This document shows positions 1 through 9,129 of a DNA stretch of 64,000 bases, one piece after another (position 1 is the stretch's first letter; each line of letters begins with the position of its first letter). The DNA is taken from contig NZ_NPKI01000018.1 in assembly GCF_002284565.1 (NCBI RefSeq), positions 157,205 through 221,204 of the forward strand. Reading direction: 5' to 3'. A program made the position numbers and the translations under genes. The notes beneath the pieces were generated by a model. It was not told the DNA's origin and searched no databases. It saw only the letters and a program-made list of their open reading frames with translations. This DNA is from Mesorhizobium mediterraneum (GTDB lineage Bacteria > Pseudomonadota > Alphaproteobacteria > Rhizobiales > Rhizobiaceae).

Positions 1-1
1 G

Positions 2-808
<807 letters not shown>

Positions 809-830
809 GCATAGTCGCAGACGGCCCTTG

Positions 831-977
831 GGCTGGTTCGACGTCGAGACGCCAACCGGCTTGTCGTTTGGATTCATGGCCAGGGCCGAGGATTGGACAG
901 AAACCTCAGGGCTGCCGCTTAGAACGCTGACCGGCATCGATCTGTTGGAGGTAGCGCTTACCGGCTTCCCAGCCTAA
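831..977 (+). pseudogene. Fragment of an HK97-type phage prohead protease
   Basis: Read in frame from 831, about 48 codons resemble the C-terminal part of the peptidase S78 (HK97 prohead protease) family. They run from a segment PTGLSFGF through EDW and then RTLTGIDLLEVALTGFPA before a stop. Functional homologues have the pattern GLSxGF...R.L..idL.EVS.VTFPA, so both the order and the spacing fit. The catalytic His and Ser blocks that should lie upstream are absent because metH occupies that DNA. I read it as a leftover of a prophage. The short length limits certainty. It begins about 20 bases after the metH stop codon, and tRNA-Gln lies 1.7 kb further on. Confidence 0.55.
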
Positions 978-1087
978 CAAGCGACAGCGCAGCCTTGCGG
1001 CCTTTCGCCGTAGCAATGCTGCAACGAAGGTGCGCATGAAGATGGAGCTAGATCAGCGTGTGCGTGGTGTCCATTGATCGCATCGTC

Positions 1088-1261
1088 TTAGCTCCAGATG
1101 AACGCGAGGACGAAACCGGCAATAGCAATTGCCGAGATGACATTGGGCCATACGGCATCGTGGGCCGGTTTGGCTGGCTTGTACCTGTGCCCCGTGCGGG
1201 GCAGCAGGTCCGGATCGTAGCGCACGTGGCGCTTAAGATAGTATTTGATTGGCCGTTTCAT
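1088..1261 (-). CDS. Small single-span membrane protein, 57 residues
   Basis: An unbroken frame of 57 codons on the minus strand starts with ATG at 1261-1259 and stops with TAA at 1090-1088. The product starts MKRPIKYYLKRHVRYDPDLL, is strongly basic and Tyr-rich through residue 30, and finishes with a hydrophobic stretch (about residues 41-57, VISAIAIAGFVLAFIWS) that looks like one membrane helix. A cytoplasmic positive N-terminus with a C-terminal anchor fits the positive-inside rule. No function is recognised. It sits alone in the degraded region between metH and tRNA-Gln. The clear charge/hydrophobicity layout argues that it is real, but there is no obvious strong ribosome binding site. 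Confidence 0.5.
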   Translation of the reverse strand: MKRPIKYYLKRHVRYDPDLLPRTGHRYKPAKPAHDAVWPNVISAIAIAGFVLAFIWS

Positions 1262-2669
1262 CGCGGGCCTTGACCACCAGCGAGCTTAAGAGGAGGCGCT
1301 GTGCTGGCTGACCAAAAACTTGCGCTCAAGGCAACGGAATAGCATCATTCGAACGAACACTGTTCGTCATGACGAGTAGGGAAGTGAATGCGGTCGGCGC
1401 CGCTTTCAAAAAATCTAACCGCGCGTTCTGGCTTTCGGTTCTGGCGCGCTTTCCGACGGATTTTCAGTCAACTTTTCAGATCGCCGATCCCTTGCCAACA
1501 GGGACTTCTTTTTTCTCGCCGGCAGCTCATCACCCTCAGCGGTCGCGCGGCCATGCTTCGCGGCAATCGCATAGTCGGCTCTGTTCGTTCGATAGTCTTT
1601 TTTTTGCACAGCTATCTCCCGATTCAGAAGATTAACGCGGCATAGCGCCAGGCAGTTCCGAAGGTCGCTAATGTACAGCGACAGCACGCTTCGCTCTGGG
1701 GCGGCCCAGCGGCTTGGTTAGGGGGTGAGGCCGCTGGGCCTGACCAGCGAGTCTTCGGGGCGCGCGCTCGACTGGCTGTTTAATATTTTAGCTAAATCTA
1801 ATGTAATCGAAACATGCGAACGAAGTACGCGGCGGCAATGGTCGACGTTCGGTGAGGAGACCCGCGCTAGCCCTTCAGCCTCATGCCCGGCCCGCCTCGA
1901 AATTACAAGCACAATCAGCAAGTAGGCGGTTTCGCATATCACGACTAGACTTTTAAGGCGAAAATGCCTTATGATTTCAATATCTTACAAGATATTGCTC
2001 TTGCGTCAGCTTCGATTCTCCGCCATGCTTTCTGGCGAGGGAAGGGTCACATGGGTCGACGCGGCGGCGGACCAGACCTTGGCCGGGGTGGCATAGCTAT
2101 GTCCAAGGTCGAGACCTAAAAGCTTGCCGGCGATTTCCAGGTCGTCTCACACCACCGGCTGCCGGTGCCACTTCCGGCTTGGCTTTGTGAGAGCCGCAAC
2201 CTGGAGACTTGCAAATGAACTTCCACGTAAACGCTGCCGGCATCGACGCCGACTGGCAATTCGAACTAGGGCATGGATCACACACCGCGACCAGCCCATG
2301 CCGTCGCTGGTGCTGTCTCGAGCGAAAGCCGGAAAGCTAGGAGATGTTTACGGCGTGCGCTCATTCGCAACCGTGGATCCGAATAGAGACAGGATGATAT
2401 TGGGTAGTCTCAAGCCGATCGATGACGCGGCTTGGGCGGTTTGCTTGTTAACACCGGAATGGGCCGCCGAACTTGCGGCCTAGCTGGTGCGCGAAGCACC
2501 GGCAAACGACAAAACCCCGCTCCGACGGGAGTTTTTCATGTCGCCATGTTGCTATTGGCAGCCTCCGCTCATTACCAAGCCTTACAAATCAATGGCTTAT
2601 GTTGCTGCCAATTCCAGCGCTAGCAACATGGTTTTTGGCGATTTAGGCAGCTAAGTGCTTGATTTTGTT
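1262..2669. other. Gene-poor, degenerate stretch next to tRNA-Gln
   Basis: No convincing protein gene is seen in these 1.4 kb. The open frames at 1369-1645 and 2124-2483 overlap in several frames, have no recognisable family and no shared codon style with the neighbours. AT content is visibly higher than in the core genes, especially at 1760-2010. Structural items are an 11-bp stem at 1703-1740, small hairpins near 1951-2000, and an imperfect inverted pair (CATGTTGCT at 2542, AGCAACATG at 2621). A short frame at 2214 with a GGAG-like site encodes about 41 residues and is unassigned. Together with the prohead protease fragment, the picture is of an old integration site by the tRNA. Confidence 0.5.
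1703..1740. repeat. Perfect 11-bp stem with 16-base loop
   Basis: GGCCCAGCGGC at 1703-1713 is exactly complementary to GCCGCTGGGCC at 1730-1740. There is no T-run on either side, so it is not a typical intrinsic terminator. It lies in the gene-poor stretch before tRNA-Gln; its role is unknown. Confidence 0.6.
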
Positions 2670-2743
2670 TGGCTGGGGAACCTGGATTCGAACCAGGACT
2701 AACGGAGTCAGAGTCCGTGGGTCTACCGTTAACCTATTCCCCA
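2670..2743 (-). tRNA. tRNA-Gln, anticodon CUG
   Basis: The minus strand folds into a standard 74-base tRNA with encoded CCA. The acceptor arm TGGGGAA pairs with TTCCCCA and the discriminator base is G. The anticodon stem ACGGA/TCCGT encloses the loop CTCTGAC, giving anticodon CTG, which reads the Gln codon CAG. The T-arm has the usual GGTTCGAATCC. A first base T (U1) is typical of glutamine tRNA. It is the edge of the degenerate, phage-tainted region to its left, consistent with tRNA genes serving as integration sites. Confidence 0.95.
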
Positions 2744-2942
2744 GCAGGCGCGGTTGAAGAAAACCGCGCGGGCAGGGCGGCGATGGCGCCGCGCGTGCCT
2801 TGTAGCCGCCGCCGGAAAATAGTCAAGCCTGTGCCATGCTTCATTTGGGGCAATCGCGTCAGGTTTTTGATGCGTCCCTTACCCTTACACATTCCTCGAC
2901 GAGACAGTGAAGCCACTGCATCGCTGCGTTCTTCGGCCACTG

Positions 2943-3184
2943 TAACGGCATGGATCCTAGGGTCTGCGCGACGTCGCTTCGCTCCTGCTTCGCCCTAGGA
3001 TGACGAAAGGAGTGTAGTTTCGGCCAATCTCCAAGGTTGGAGATTTGCCATTAGCGTCAGCTTGGTTTGCGACCGGTGCTAATTTTCAACATTTGCGACT
3101 AGCCGTAAGCCAACACGCCTTCGTCATCCTAGGGCGGAGCAGGAGCGAAGCGACGTCGCGGAGACCCTAGGATCCATGCCGTTA
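2943..3184. repeat. Pair of inverted 65-bp repeats (rhizobial intergenic element)
   Basis: The 65 bases at 2943-3007 reappear in reverse complement at 3120-3184 with only two mismatches, separated by about 112 bases of unrelated DNA. Each arm contains the motif CATGGATCCTAGGGTC, an inner GCGACGTCGC, and CCTAGGATGACGAA. The transcript of either strand could form a very long stem. There is no transposase. The element fills the gap between tRNA-Gln and the membrane protein gene ending at 3291. It appears to be a non-autonomous repeat; I cannot name the family. Confidence 0.8.
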
Positions 3185-3290
3185 CCTCTGAGCGCTGCAG
3201 CGTAGAACGGCAGGGCCGCGCCTCACTCAGCGGCGCGGCCCTTCTTCCCCATTCTTCGCGCATCACCGTCTGAAACGATTGCCCGGCCTC

Positions 3291-4223
3291 TCACTTCCCA
3301 CCCCGCCCGAGCTGCGAATGCTCGAAGAACAGCACGACGCCGAGCGCGATCACCAGCGGGATGATCAGGTAGAACAGCCGAAACACCAGCAGCGCGGCCA
3401 GCACGCCGACCGGGTCCATGTGCGACAGGCCGGCGAGGAAGACGACCTCGAACACGCCGAGCCCGCCCGGCGCATGCGAGATCTGCGCGATCGAGAACGA
3501 CACCAGGAAGACGCCGAGCACGACGAAATAGCCGGGATTGCCTGATACGGGCAGGGCGAAGAAGATGATCGCCGCCGCTGCCAGAAGCTCGATCGGGCCG
3601 ATCAGCAATTGCCGCGCGACGATCGGCAGGGCCGGATAATGGACCTGGAAGCTGCCGATCTTCAGCGGCCTGAGATGCAGCCAGCTGCCGAAGACATAGG
3701 CCGCCACCAGCAGCAGCATGATGATGCCCGCGGCAATCGTCAGGCCATGGTGCGGCGCGCCGGAAAACCGGTCGATAATCTCCGGCTCGAAGACCAGAAC
3801 GAGGCCGGAGACGAGGATCGTCGACAGCACGAAGGTGATCCAGCAGATCGCTACCAGGACGCCGACATCCTGCCCGGTCAGCCCCCTTGTGCCATAGGCG
3901 CGATAGCGGATCACGGCGCCGGAGAACACCGAGCCGCCGATATTGTGCGACAGCGCGTAGGTGGTGAAGGAGCACAGGGTGACGAACAGCCAGGAGACTC
4001 GTCTGCCGATATGCAGGAGCGCTATGTGGTCGTAGCCGGCCAGCGACGCATAGGCGATGACCGAGCTCAGCGCGGCGAGCACCCAGCCGCGGGCAGGGAT
4101 GGCGACGATGCCGTCCCAGACATCGTCGAGCGAAATGCCGCGCAATTCGTGCAGCAGCAGCCACAGCGAGAAGACGACCGCCGCAATGCCGACGACCGGC
4201 CAGAAATAGCGCCTCCAATTCAT
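3291..4223 (-). CDS. YbhN / lysylphosphatidylglycerol synthase-like (UPF0104) membrane protein
   Basis: A 310-residue polytopic membrane protein starting MNWRRYFWPVVG. Hydrophobic spans are spread along the whole length (roughly eight), which matches the flippase-like transmembrane domain shared by the UPF0104/YbhN proteins and the membrane part of MprF. Family hallmarks seen are the segment YALSHNIGGSVFSGAVIRYRAY near residues 88-110, and SIAQISHAPGGLGVFEVVFL near residues 243-262, where the PGGLG(V)FE motif is typical. There is no soluble aminoacyl-phosphatidylglycerol synthase domain, so lipid flipping or lipid-linked envelope work is likely but not shown. It is a stand-alone gene with a mosaic repeat upstream and the 65-bp inverted repeats downstream. 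Confidence 0.85.
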   Translation of the reverse strand: MNWRRYFWPVVGIAAVVFSLWLLLHELRGISLDDVWDGIVAIPARGWVLAALSSVIAYASLAGYDHIALLHIGRRVSWLFVTLCSFTTYALSHNIGGSVFSGAVIRYRAYGTRGLTGQDVGVLVAICWITFVLSTILVSGLVLVFEPEIIDRFSGAPHHGLTIAAGIIMLLLVAAYVFGSWLHLRPLKIGSFQVHYPALPIVARQLLIGPIELLAAAAIIFFALPVSGNPGYFVVLGVFLVSFSIAQISHAPGGLGVFEVVFLAGLSHMDPVGVLAALLVFRLFYLIIPLVIALGVVLFFEHSQLGRGGK

Positions 4224-4396
4224 GACGTGACGATCATGCGTTGCAGCCCCGTTGCCCCTTTTTCGGTTCGCGTCGGGAAAACTGTCCGCGATTCCGAATG
4301 TTCCATCCCCGTCATTTAAGAAATGCCTTATCGAAGCCGGCTATTCAACCGGCAAGGCGTGTAGCGGAGGGAGAAGGAAAGCCTGGCGATCCTTCG

Positions 4397-4554
4397 CGCC
4401 CCCCTCTGTCCTGCCGGACATCTCCCCCACTTGTGGGGAGATTGGCCGCCACCGCCACTTTCGCCAATCCCCACCGTTGCAGAAATGGGCGGAGCGCCGA
4501 AGCTGCCAATCTCCCTCCTTGTGGGGGAGATGTCCGGCAGGACAGAGGGGGGCG
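4397..4554. repeat. RIME-like mosaic palindrome, copy 1
   Basis: Two arms related to CCCCCTCTGTCCTGCCGGAC with ATCTCCCCCAC lie in inverted orientation about 158 bases end to end, enclosing a short variable core. The same arms recur at 21232-21388, 37039-37198 and 58088-58247 in this window. The layout matches the rhizobial intergenic mosaic element type of repeat. No gene is seen in 4224-4725 other than this element. Confidence 0.85.
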
Positions 4555-4725
4555 CTGTCCCGCCATCATCGGGCCGAGCGGAGCGGCGAGACAATGTCAC
4601 CCAAAATTCGCCCCCTGCGCTCTTGGTGATCCGGGCCGGCGCTGCTAGTCTGGCGGCAACTTAGAACACATGACAGCGCCTGCTGCGTCCGGTCTCCGGT
4701 TCGCGCGGCGCCGGAAGGAACTGAA

Positions 4726-6105
4726 GTGGAAGACCACGACACCGGCGCTGGCGCGCCGGATGTGGGCGTGTCCAGGGCTACGCCGCCGCCATCAGGCCAG
4801 GCAAGCCCATCCGCCGGCCGGCAGAATGGCCGCCCGGTGCAGCCTTGGTCCGGTCATGGACAGGCAGGCGACGCGCCCCAGCATCAGAATGGCCAGCAGA
4901 AGGCCAAGACCAGGAAGCGACGCAAACGCCGGCGCGGCCGCAAGGTTTTTGTGCGCGATGACGCTCAGCTCGCCGCGGCCGGACTGTCGGCGCCCGCCGC
5001 CACCGGCGCTCCAACAAGCCGTCCGCTCGAGGCGATCGTCGTGCCTTCGCCCTCAGCTGCGCCGAGCAGGCCGGAGCAGGATGTTCGCCGCCCGCCGGTG
5101 CAGGAACTGCCGGTGTTTGCCGCACTTGACCTCGGCACCAACAATTGCCGGCTGCTGGTGGCGGTGCCGACGCGGCATGGCCAGTTCCGCGTCATCGACG
5201 CTTTCTCGCGCATCGTCAGGCTTGGCGAGGGCCTCACCGCCAATGGCCGGCTAGGGCAGCCCGCGATGGACCGTGCGGTCGAGGCGCTGAAGATCTGCGG
5301 CGACAAATTGCGCAGCCGCAAGATCAGGAAGGCCCGGCTGATCGCCACCGAAGCCTGCCGCACCGCCGCGAACGGCGCCGAGTTCCTCGACCGCGTCGAG
5401 CGCGAGGCGGGTTTGAAGCTCGAGATCATCGACCGCCAGACCGAGGCGCGGCTGGCTGTGTCTGGCTGCGGCTCGCTGGTCGACCGCGACACGCAAGGCG
5501 TCGTCCTGTTCGACATCGGCGGCGGCTCCTCGGAAATCGCGCTGATCGATCTCACCGGCCACCGCTCGCCGAGGCTCGCCAACCATATCGTCTCCTGGAC
5601 GTCGCTGCCGGTCGGAGTGGTTTCGCTGGCCGAGCGCTTCGGCGGCCGCACTGTCACCCGCGAGATCTTTGCCGCCATGGTCGAGGATGTGGCTGTGCGC
5701 CTGCACGCCTTTGACGGGCGCGACCGGCTGAGCCATGTACTCGCCAGCCCGAAATTCCATCTGCTCGGCACCTCGGGCACGGTGACGACGCTGGCCGGCG
5801 TCCACCTCGACCTCGAACGCTACGACCGCCGCCGGGTCGACGGGCTGTGGATGGACCGCGACAGCGTCGACCGCATGGTCGAAAAACTGGTCGGCTGGGA
5901 CTTTCAGCAGCGCGTCGCCAACCCTTGCATCGGCGCCGATCGCGCCGATCTGGTGCTGGCCGGCTGCGCCATCCTGGAAGCGATCCGCGCGGTATGGCCG
6001 TCGGAAAGGCTGCGCGTTGCCGACCGCGGCTTGCGTGAAGGCATATTGAGCGAATTGATGGCCGACGACGGTGTCTGGCGCAACAGTGGACGTGGCAGCG
6101 CATGA
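4726..6105 (+). CDS. ppx: Ppx/GppA family exopolyphosphatase or pppGpp phosphatase
   Basis: The start is GTG at 4726, with a GGAAGGA ribosome binding site 5-6 bases upstream, giving 459 residues. The Ppx/GppA phosphatase fold begins late, at FAALDLGTNNCRLLVA near residue 131. It continues with the ATEACRTAANG block near 210 and the second phosphate loop LFDIGGGSSEIAL near 262. The first 125 residues are Pro/Gln/Gly-rich, with a very basic tract KAKTRKRRKRRRGRK near residues 60-75, and are probably disordered. The enzyme class removes terminal phosphate from polyphosphate or from pppGpp; which one applies cannot be read from sequence. It is followed on the same strand by rlmE, a common rhizobial pairing. 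Confidence 0.9.
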   Translation: MEDHDTGAGAPDVGVSRATPPPSGQASPSAGRQNGRPVQPWSGHGQAGDAPQHQNGQQKAKTRKRRKRRRGRKVFVRDDAQLAAAGLSAPAATGAPTSRPLEAIVVPSPSAAPSRPEQDVRRPPVQELPVFAALDLGTNNCRLLVAVPTRHGQFRVIDAFSRIVRLGEGLTANGRLGQPAMDRAVEALKICGDKLRSRKIRKARLIATEACRTAANGAEFLDRVEREAGLKLEIIDRQTEARLAVSGCGSLVDRDTQGVVLFDIGGGSSEIALIDLTGHRSPRLANHIVSWTSLPVGVVSLAERFGGRTVTREIFAAMVEDVAVRLHAFDGRDRLSHVLASPKFHLLGTSGTVTTLAGVHLDLERYDRRRVDGLWMDRDSVDRMVEKLVGWDFQQRVANPCIGADRADLVLAGCAILEAIRAVWPSERLRVADRGLREGILSELMADDGVWRNSGRGSA

Positions 6106-6190
6106 TCCCGAACCGAAGGACCGCGTCAGCGAAAAGTGGCAACCGGTTTTCTCGGACCCAAGCGGAAGCATTGCTTAGGTGAACAGTCGA

Positions 6191-6332
6191 CCCCCACTCC
6201 GTCGAGCTTCGCTCGACACCTCTCCCCCGATCGACGGGGTAGAGGAAGGGCGCGAGCTTATGCAGGCTGGCGCCCTTCCTCTCCCTCCGGAGGGGGGAGA
6301 GGTGGCGCTGCGAAGCAGCGACGGAGTGGGGG
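6191..6332. repeat. Mosaic inverted repeat between ppx and rlmE
   Basis: The arms start CCCCCACTCCGTCG at 6191 and end CGACGGAGTGGGGG at 6332, with nested complementary blocks (CACCTCTCCCCC / GGGGGGAGAGGTG and GAAGGGCGC / GCGCCCTTC). The 142-base unit can fold as one long hairpin. Its arms differ from the CCGGACATCTCCCCC family, so it is a second element type. It occupies most of the 306-base gap before rlmE. Confidence 0.75.
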
Positions 6333-6411
6333 AAGCCGTTCACGAAACGCGCAGCCGCCGAAAAACGGCCGCAACTCGGCGAGCGAGAAAACTCAAACAA
6401 GAAATCAAGCA

Positions 6412-7107
6412 ATGACCAAGAAACCGGAAAAACCAGGCTCTGCCAGCATTCGCGTGCTGAAGACGCGGATCAAGAAGAAGAGCGGCCTGAAGGAATCGTC
6501 ACGCCGCTGGCTGCAGCGCCACATCAACGATCCCTATGTCCAACGCTCCAAGGCCGACGGCTACCGCTCGCGTGCGGCCTACAAGCTGATCGAGATCGAC
6601 GACAAGCACCATCTGCTCAAGCCCGGCATGAAGGTCATCGACCTTGGCGCGGCACCCGGCGGCTGGTGCCAGGTCGCCGCCGCGCGCACGAAATCGACGG
6701 CCGAACATCCGCATGTCGTCGGCATCGACTATCTCGAGATGGATGCGGTGCCCGGCGCGCCGGTGCTGTTGATGGATTTTCTCGATCCGCAGGCGCCCGA
6801 AAAGCTCGCCGAAACGCTGGGCGGCCGACCGGACATCGTTTTGTCCGACATGGCGGCGCCGACCACCGGGCATAAAAGGACCGATCACATCCGCACCATG
6901 TATCTGTGCGAAGTGGCTGCCGATTTCGCGCTGTCGGTGCTCAAGCCGGGCGGTCATTTTCTCGCCAAGACTTTTCAGGGCGGCGCCGAGAACGAATTGC
7001 TCGCCAGGCTCAAGCAGAATTTCCGCTCGGTCCATCACGTCAAGCCGCCGGCCTCGCGGGATGAATCCGTGGAGCTTTATCTGCTGGCGAAGGATTTTAA
7101 GGGATAG
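6412..7107 (+). CDS. rlmE: 23S rRNA (uridine-2'-O)-methyltransferase RlmE (RrmJ/FtsJ)
   Basis: ATG at 6412 gives 231 residues; an upstream extension of the frame runs through the repeat and was rejected. RlmE methylates the 2'-OH of U2552 in 23S rRNA during late 50S assembly, using AdoMet. Seen are the AdoMet loop IDLGAAPGGWCQVA near residues 76-89 and the K-D-K-E catalytic tetrad. The tetrad residues are Lys in RSRAAYKLIEID (about 58), Asp in VLSDMAAPTTG (about 145), Lys in FLAKTFQGG (about 185) and Glu in ESVELYLLA (about 222). An N-terminal basic extension of about 45 residues is normal in alphaproteobacteria. Length and motifs are as expected. Confidence 0.96.
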   Translation: MTKKPEKPGSASIRVLKTRIKKKSGLKESSRRWLQRHINDPYVQRSKADGYRSRAAYKLIEIDDKHHLLKPGMKVIDLGAAPGGWCQVAAARTKSTAEHPHVVGIDYLEMDAVPGAPVLLMDFLDPQAPEKLAETLGGRPDIVLSDMAAPTTGHKRTDHIRTMYLCEVAADFALSVLKPGGHFLAKTFQGGAENELLARLKQNFRSVHHVKPPASRDESVELYLLAKDFKG

Positions 7108-7115
7108 GGGCTTTT

Positions 7116-7291
7116 CCTTCTCCCCTTGTGGGAGAAGGTGGCCTCGCGAAGCGAGGTCGGATGAGGGGTGTTCCAGCTTGGCGCAAACTCTCGTATACAT
7201 CGGCAAAATCGCCAACGCCGCATTCCGTCCAGCACCCCTCAACCGTCTCGGCGCTGCGCGCCGATCCACCTTCTCCCACAAGGGGAGAAGG
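7116..7291. repeat. Nested inverted repeat between rlmE and an MFS gene
   Basis: The 26 bases at 7116-7141 and 7266-7291 are perfect reverse complements, and each arm is itself close to a palindrome (CTTCTCCCC...GGGAGAAG). The element lies between convergent genes and could act as a bidirectional transcription barrier. It is a third type of mosaic repeat in this window. Confidence 0.8.
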
Positions 7292-7301
7292 GAAGGAGTT
7301 C

Positions 7302-8720
7302 TCAACTCCCCGGTGGGCCCACCTCCAGCGCCTTCGGCGCTGTCAGCCCGCCATATCCCGACACCGCGTTGCCGGCGTCCGGCGCCAGCCGCATGAATGA
7401 CAGGGATGCGGCCGCCGATACGGCCGCGACGATGAAGAACGCGACGTGGAAGTCGCTTAGCGTCAGCGGCCCGCCATGGATTGTCGTCGACACTTCCAGG
7501 ATGCCGCCGGCCAGCGCCACGCCAAGCGCGATCGACAGTTGCTGGAACACCGCGGCGATCGGCGTTGCCCTGCTGGTGTCGGCGGCCGAAATCTCGGCAT
7601 AGGCAAGCGCGTTGATGCCGGTGAAGAACATCGAGCGGATGAAGCCGCCGACGAGCAGGGCGGCGAGGATCAGCAGATAGGGCGTTTCCGGCGTGAGCAA
7701 GCCGTTGATGGCGATCGACGCCGCCGCGATCAGCGAGCCGAAGATCAGCACACGGCGGAACCCGGCAACCCTGAAGATCAGCGCCGTGACGAATTTCATG
7801 CCGATGGCGACGATCGCCGCCACGAAGGTGATCATTCCCGATTGGAACGGCGTCAGCCCGAAGCCGATCTGGAACATCAGCGGCAAAAGGAAAGGCACGG
7901 CGCCGATGCCGATGCGGAACAGTCCGCCGCCGAGGACCGAGGAGCGGAACACCTGGTTGCGAAACAGATCGAGCGCCAGCAGCGGATTCCTGGCGTGGCG
8001 CGCATGCAGGAGGTAAAGCACCGCTGCTACCAGCCCGACCGCCACGGTGAGAAAGCCGGCAATCGGCGGCAAAGCGGGCAGGCTGACCACCGACAGGCCG
8101 AACACGATGCCCGATGCCGCCAGCCCGCTCAGCACGAAGCCGACGAAATCGAGCGGCGGCGTCTGCGCCGATTCGGTTTTCGGCAGGAAGCGGGTGGCGA
8201 GCCAGATGCCGATCAGCCCGATAGGCACATTGATCAGGAATATCCAGTGCCAGGTGAAATAGGTGGTGATGAAACCGCCGACCGGCGGCCCGACGAGCGG
8301 CCCGACCAACGCGGGAATGCTCAGCCAGGACATCGCGGCGACGAGCTCGCTTTTCGGCGTGGCGCGCACCAGCACAAGGCGTCCCACCGGCGTCATCATG
8401 GCGCCGCCAATGCCTTGCAGGAAGCGCGAAACCACGAAAGCCGGCAGCGAATTGGATACGGCGCAAGCGATCGAACCGACGATGAACACGGCGATTGCCG
8501 CGCGAAACACGTTCTTGGCGCCGAAGCGGTCGGCCATCCAGCCGCTGATCGGAATAAAGACCGCCAGAGAGACAAGATAGGCGGTCAGCGCCAGCTTGAG
8601 CGCGACCGGACTGGTCTGCAGGTCGACGGCGATCGCCGGCAGCGACGTCGCGATCACGGTCGAATCCATGTTTTCCATGAAAAGAGCGACCGCCAGGATA
8701 AGCGGAATGGTGCGGTTCAT
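7302..8720 (-). CDS. DHA2-type major facilitator efflux transporter
   Basis: Starting at ATG 8720 (MNRTIPLILAVALFMENMDS) the product has 472 residues. The frame is open further upstream, but the extension is polar and without a start near a ribosome binding site. Around 14 hydrophobic spans, the motif DSTVIATSLPAIA in helix 1, SGWMADRFGAKNVFR in the helix 2-3 loop, and the antiporter-type stretch LVGPLVGPPVGGFI in helix 5 mark the drug:H+ antiporter-2 family (EmrB-like). It should extrude a hydrophobic compound with proton exchange at the inner membrane. No periplasmic adaptor gene is adjacent, so the substrate is not predictable. It converges with rlmE. Confidence 0.88.
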   Translation of the reverse strand: MNRTIPLILAVALFMENMDSTVIATSLPAIAVDLQTSPVALKLALTAYLVSLAVFIPISGWMADRFGAKNVFRAAIAVFIVGSIACAVSNSLPAFVVSRFLQGIGGAMMTPVGRLVLVRATPKSELVAAMSWLSIPALVGPLVGPPVGGFITTYFTWHWIFLINVPIGLIGIWLATRFLPKTESAQTPPLDFVGFVLSGLAASGIVFGLSVVSLPALPPIAGFLTVAVGLVAAVLYLLHARHARNPLLALDLFRNQVFRSSVLGGGLFRIGIGAVPFLLPLMFQIGFGLTPFQSGMITFVAAIVAIGMKFVTALIFRVAGFRRVLIFGSLIAAASIAINGLLTPETPYLLILAALLVGGFIRSMFFTGINALAYAEISAADTSRATPIAAVFQQLSIALGVALAGGILEVSTTIHGGPLTLSDFHVAFFIVAAVSAAASLSFMRLAPDAGNAVSGYGGLTAPKALEVGPPGS

Positions 8721-8899
8721 GGAACGCGTCCGGATTGAATGTTCACCGCCGATTGCTTGCCGGTCCCTCGGGGGCAAAGGAGTGGGCAGGCAGGGCGGTT
8801 ACCACGGCATAGGTCGGCTGTCGCCTTACTTTGCCGTCACATTTGTGCGACCAGGGCAGCGGTGCCAGTCCGGAGCCCTGCGGAGAATGGCGCCGAAAC

Positions 8900-8922
8900 A
8901 AAAAACCCGCCTCGGCGGCGGG
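8900..8922 (-). terminator. Orphan intrinsic terminator on the minus strand
   Basis: Read on the minus strand, CCCGCC and GGCGGG (8906-8922, a 6-bp stem with a 5-base loop) are followed by six T residues and further T-rich DNA. That is a textbook Rho-independent terminator. No gene on the minus strand ends here: the MFS gene starts at 8720 and runs away, and guaB to the right is on the plus strand. It may end a small RNA or a transcript antisense to the guaB leader. Confidence 0.65.
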
Positions 8923-9129
8923 TCGCTGGCGCAAATCAGCACCATGAATAAATTCCTAGCATAGTTGCCGTCACAAAGCAAGGGTCACGAGCCCGCATAC
9001 GTGCACAAGCAATCGGCTTTTCATCGGCGACGGGACGTGTTACGAGCCAGCGCCAATCCTGAAAGGGAAGAAGACGAGTCGGCGCTGTCCATCCGGTCCA
9101 GCGCTTTTCATGCATTCCGAGGGCTGGCC

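Noticed and set aside
1369..1687. Three overlapping frames of 85-90 codons
   Set aside because: All three overlap on both strands with no ribosome binding site or domain; kept only as part of the degraded stretch.
2124..2483. 119-codon frame in the degraded region
   Set aside because: Arg-rich start, no family, and the phrase in another frame at 2214 is equally plausible; nothing can be supported.
6499..8466. A 655-codon minus-strand frame spanning rlmE and the MFS gene
   Set aside because: It crosses two real genes and a repeat; its residues reflect the shifted frame of the MFS gene.
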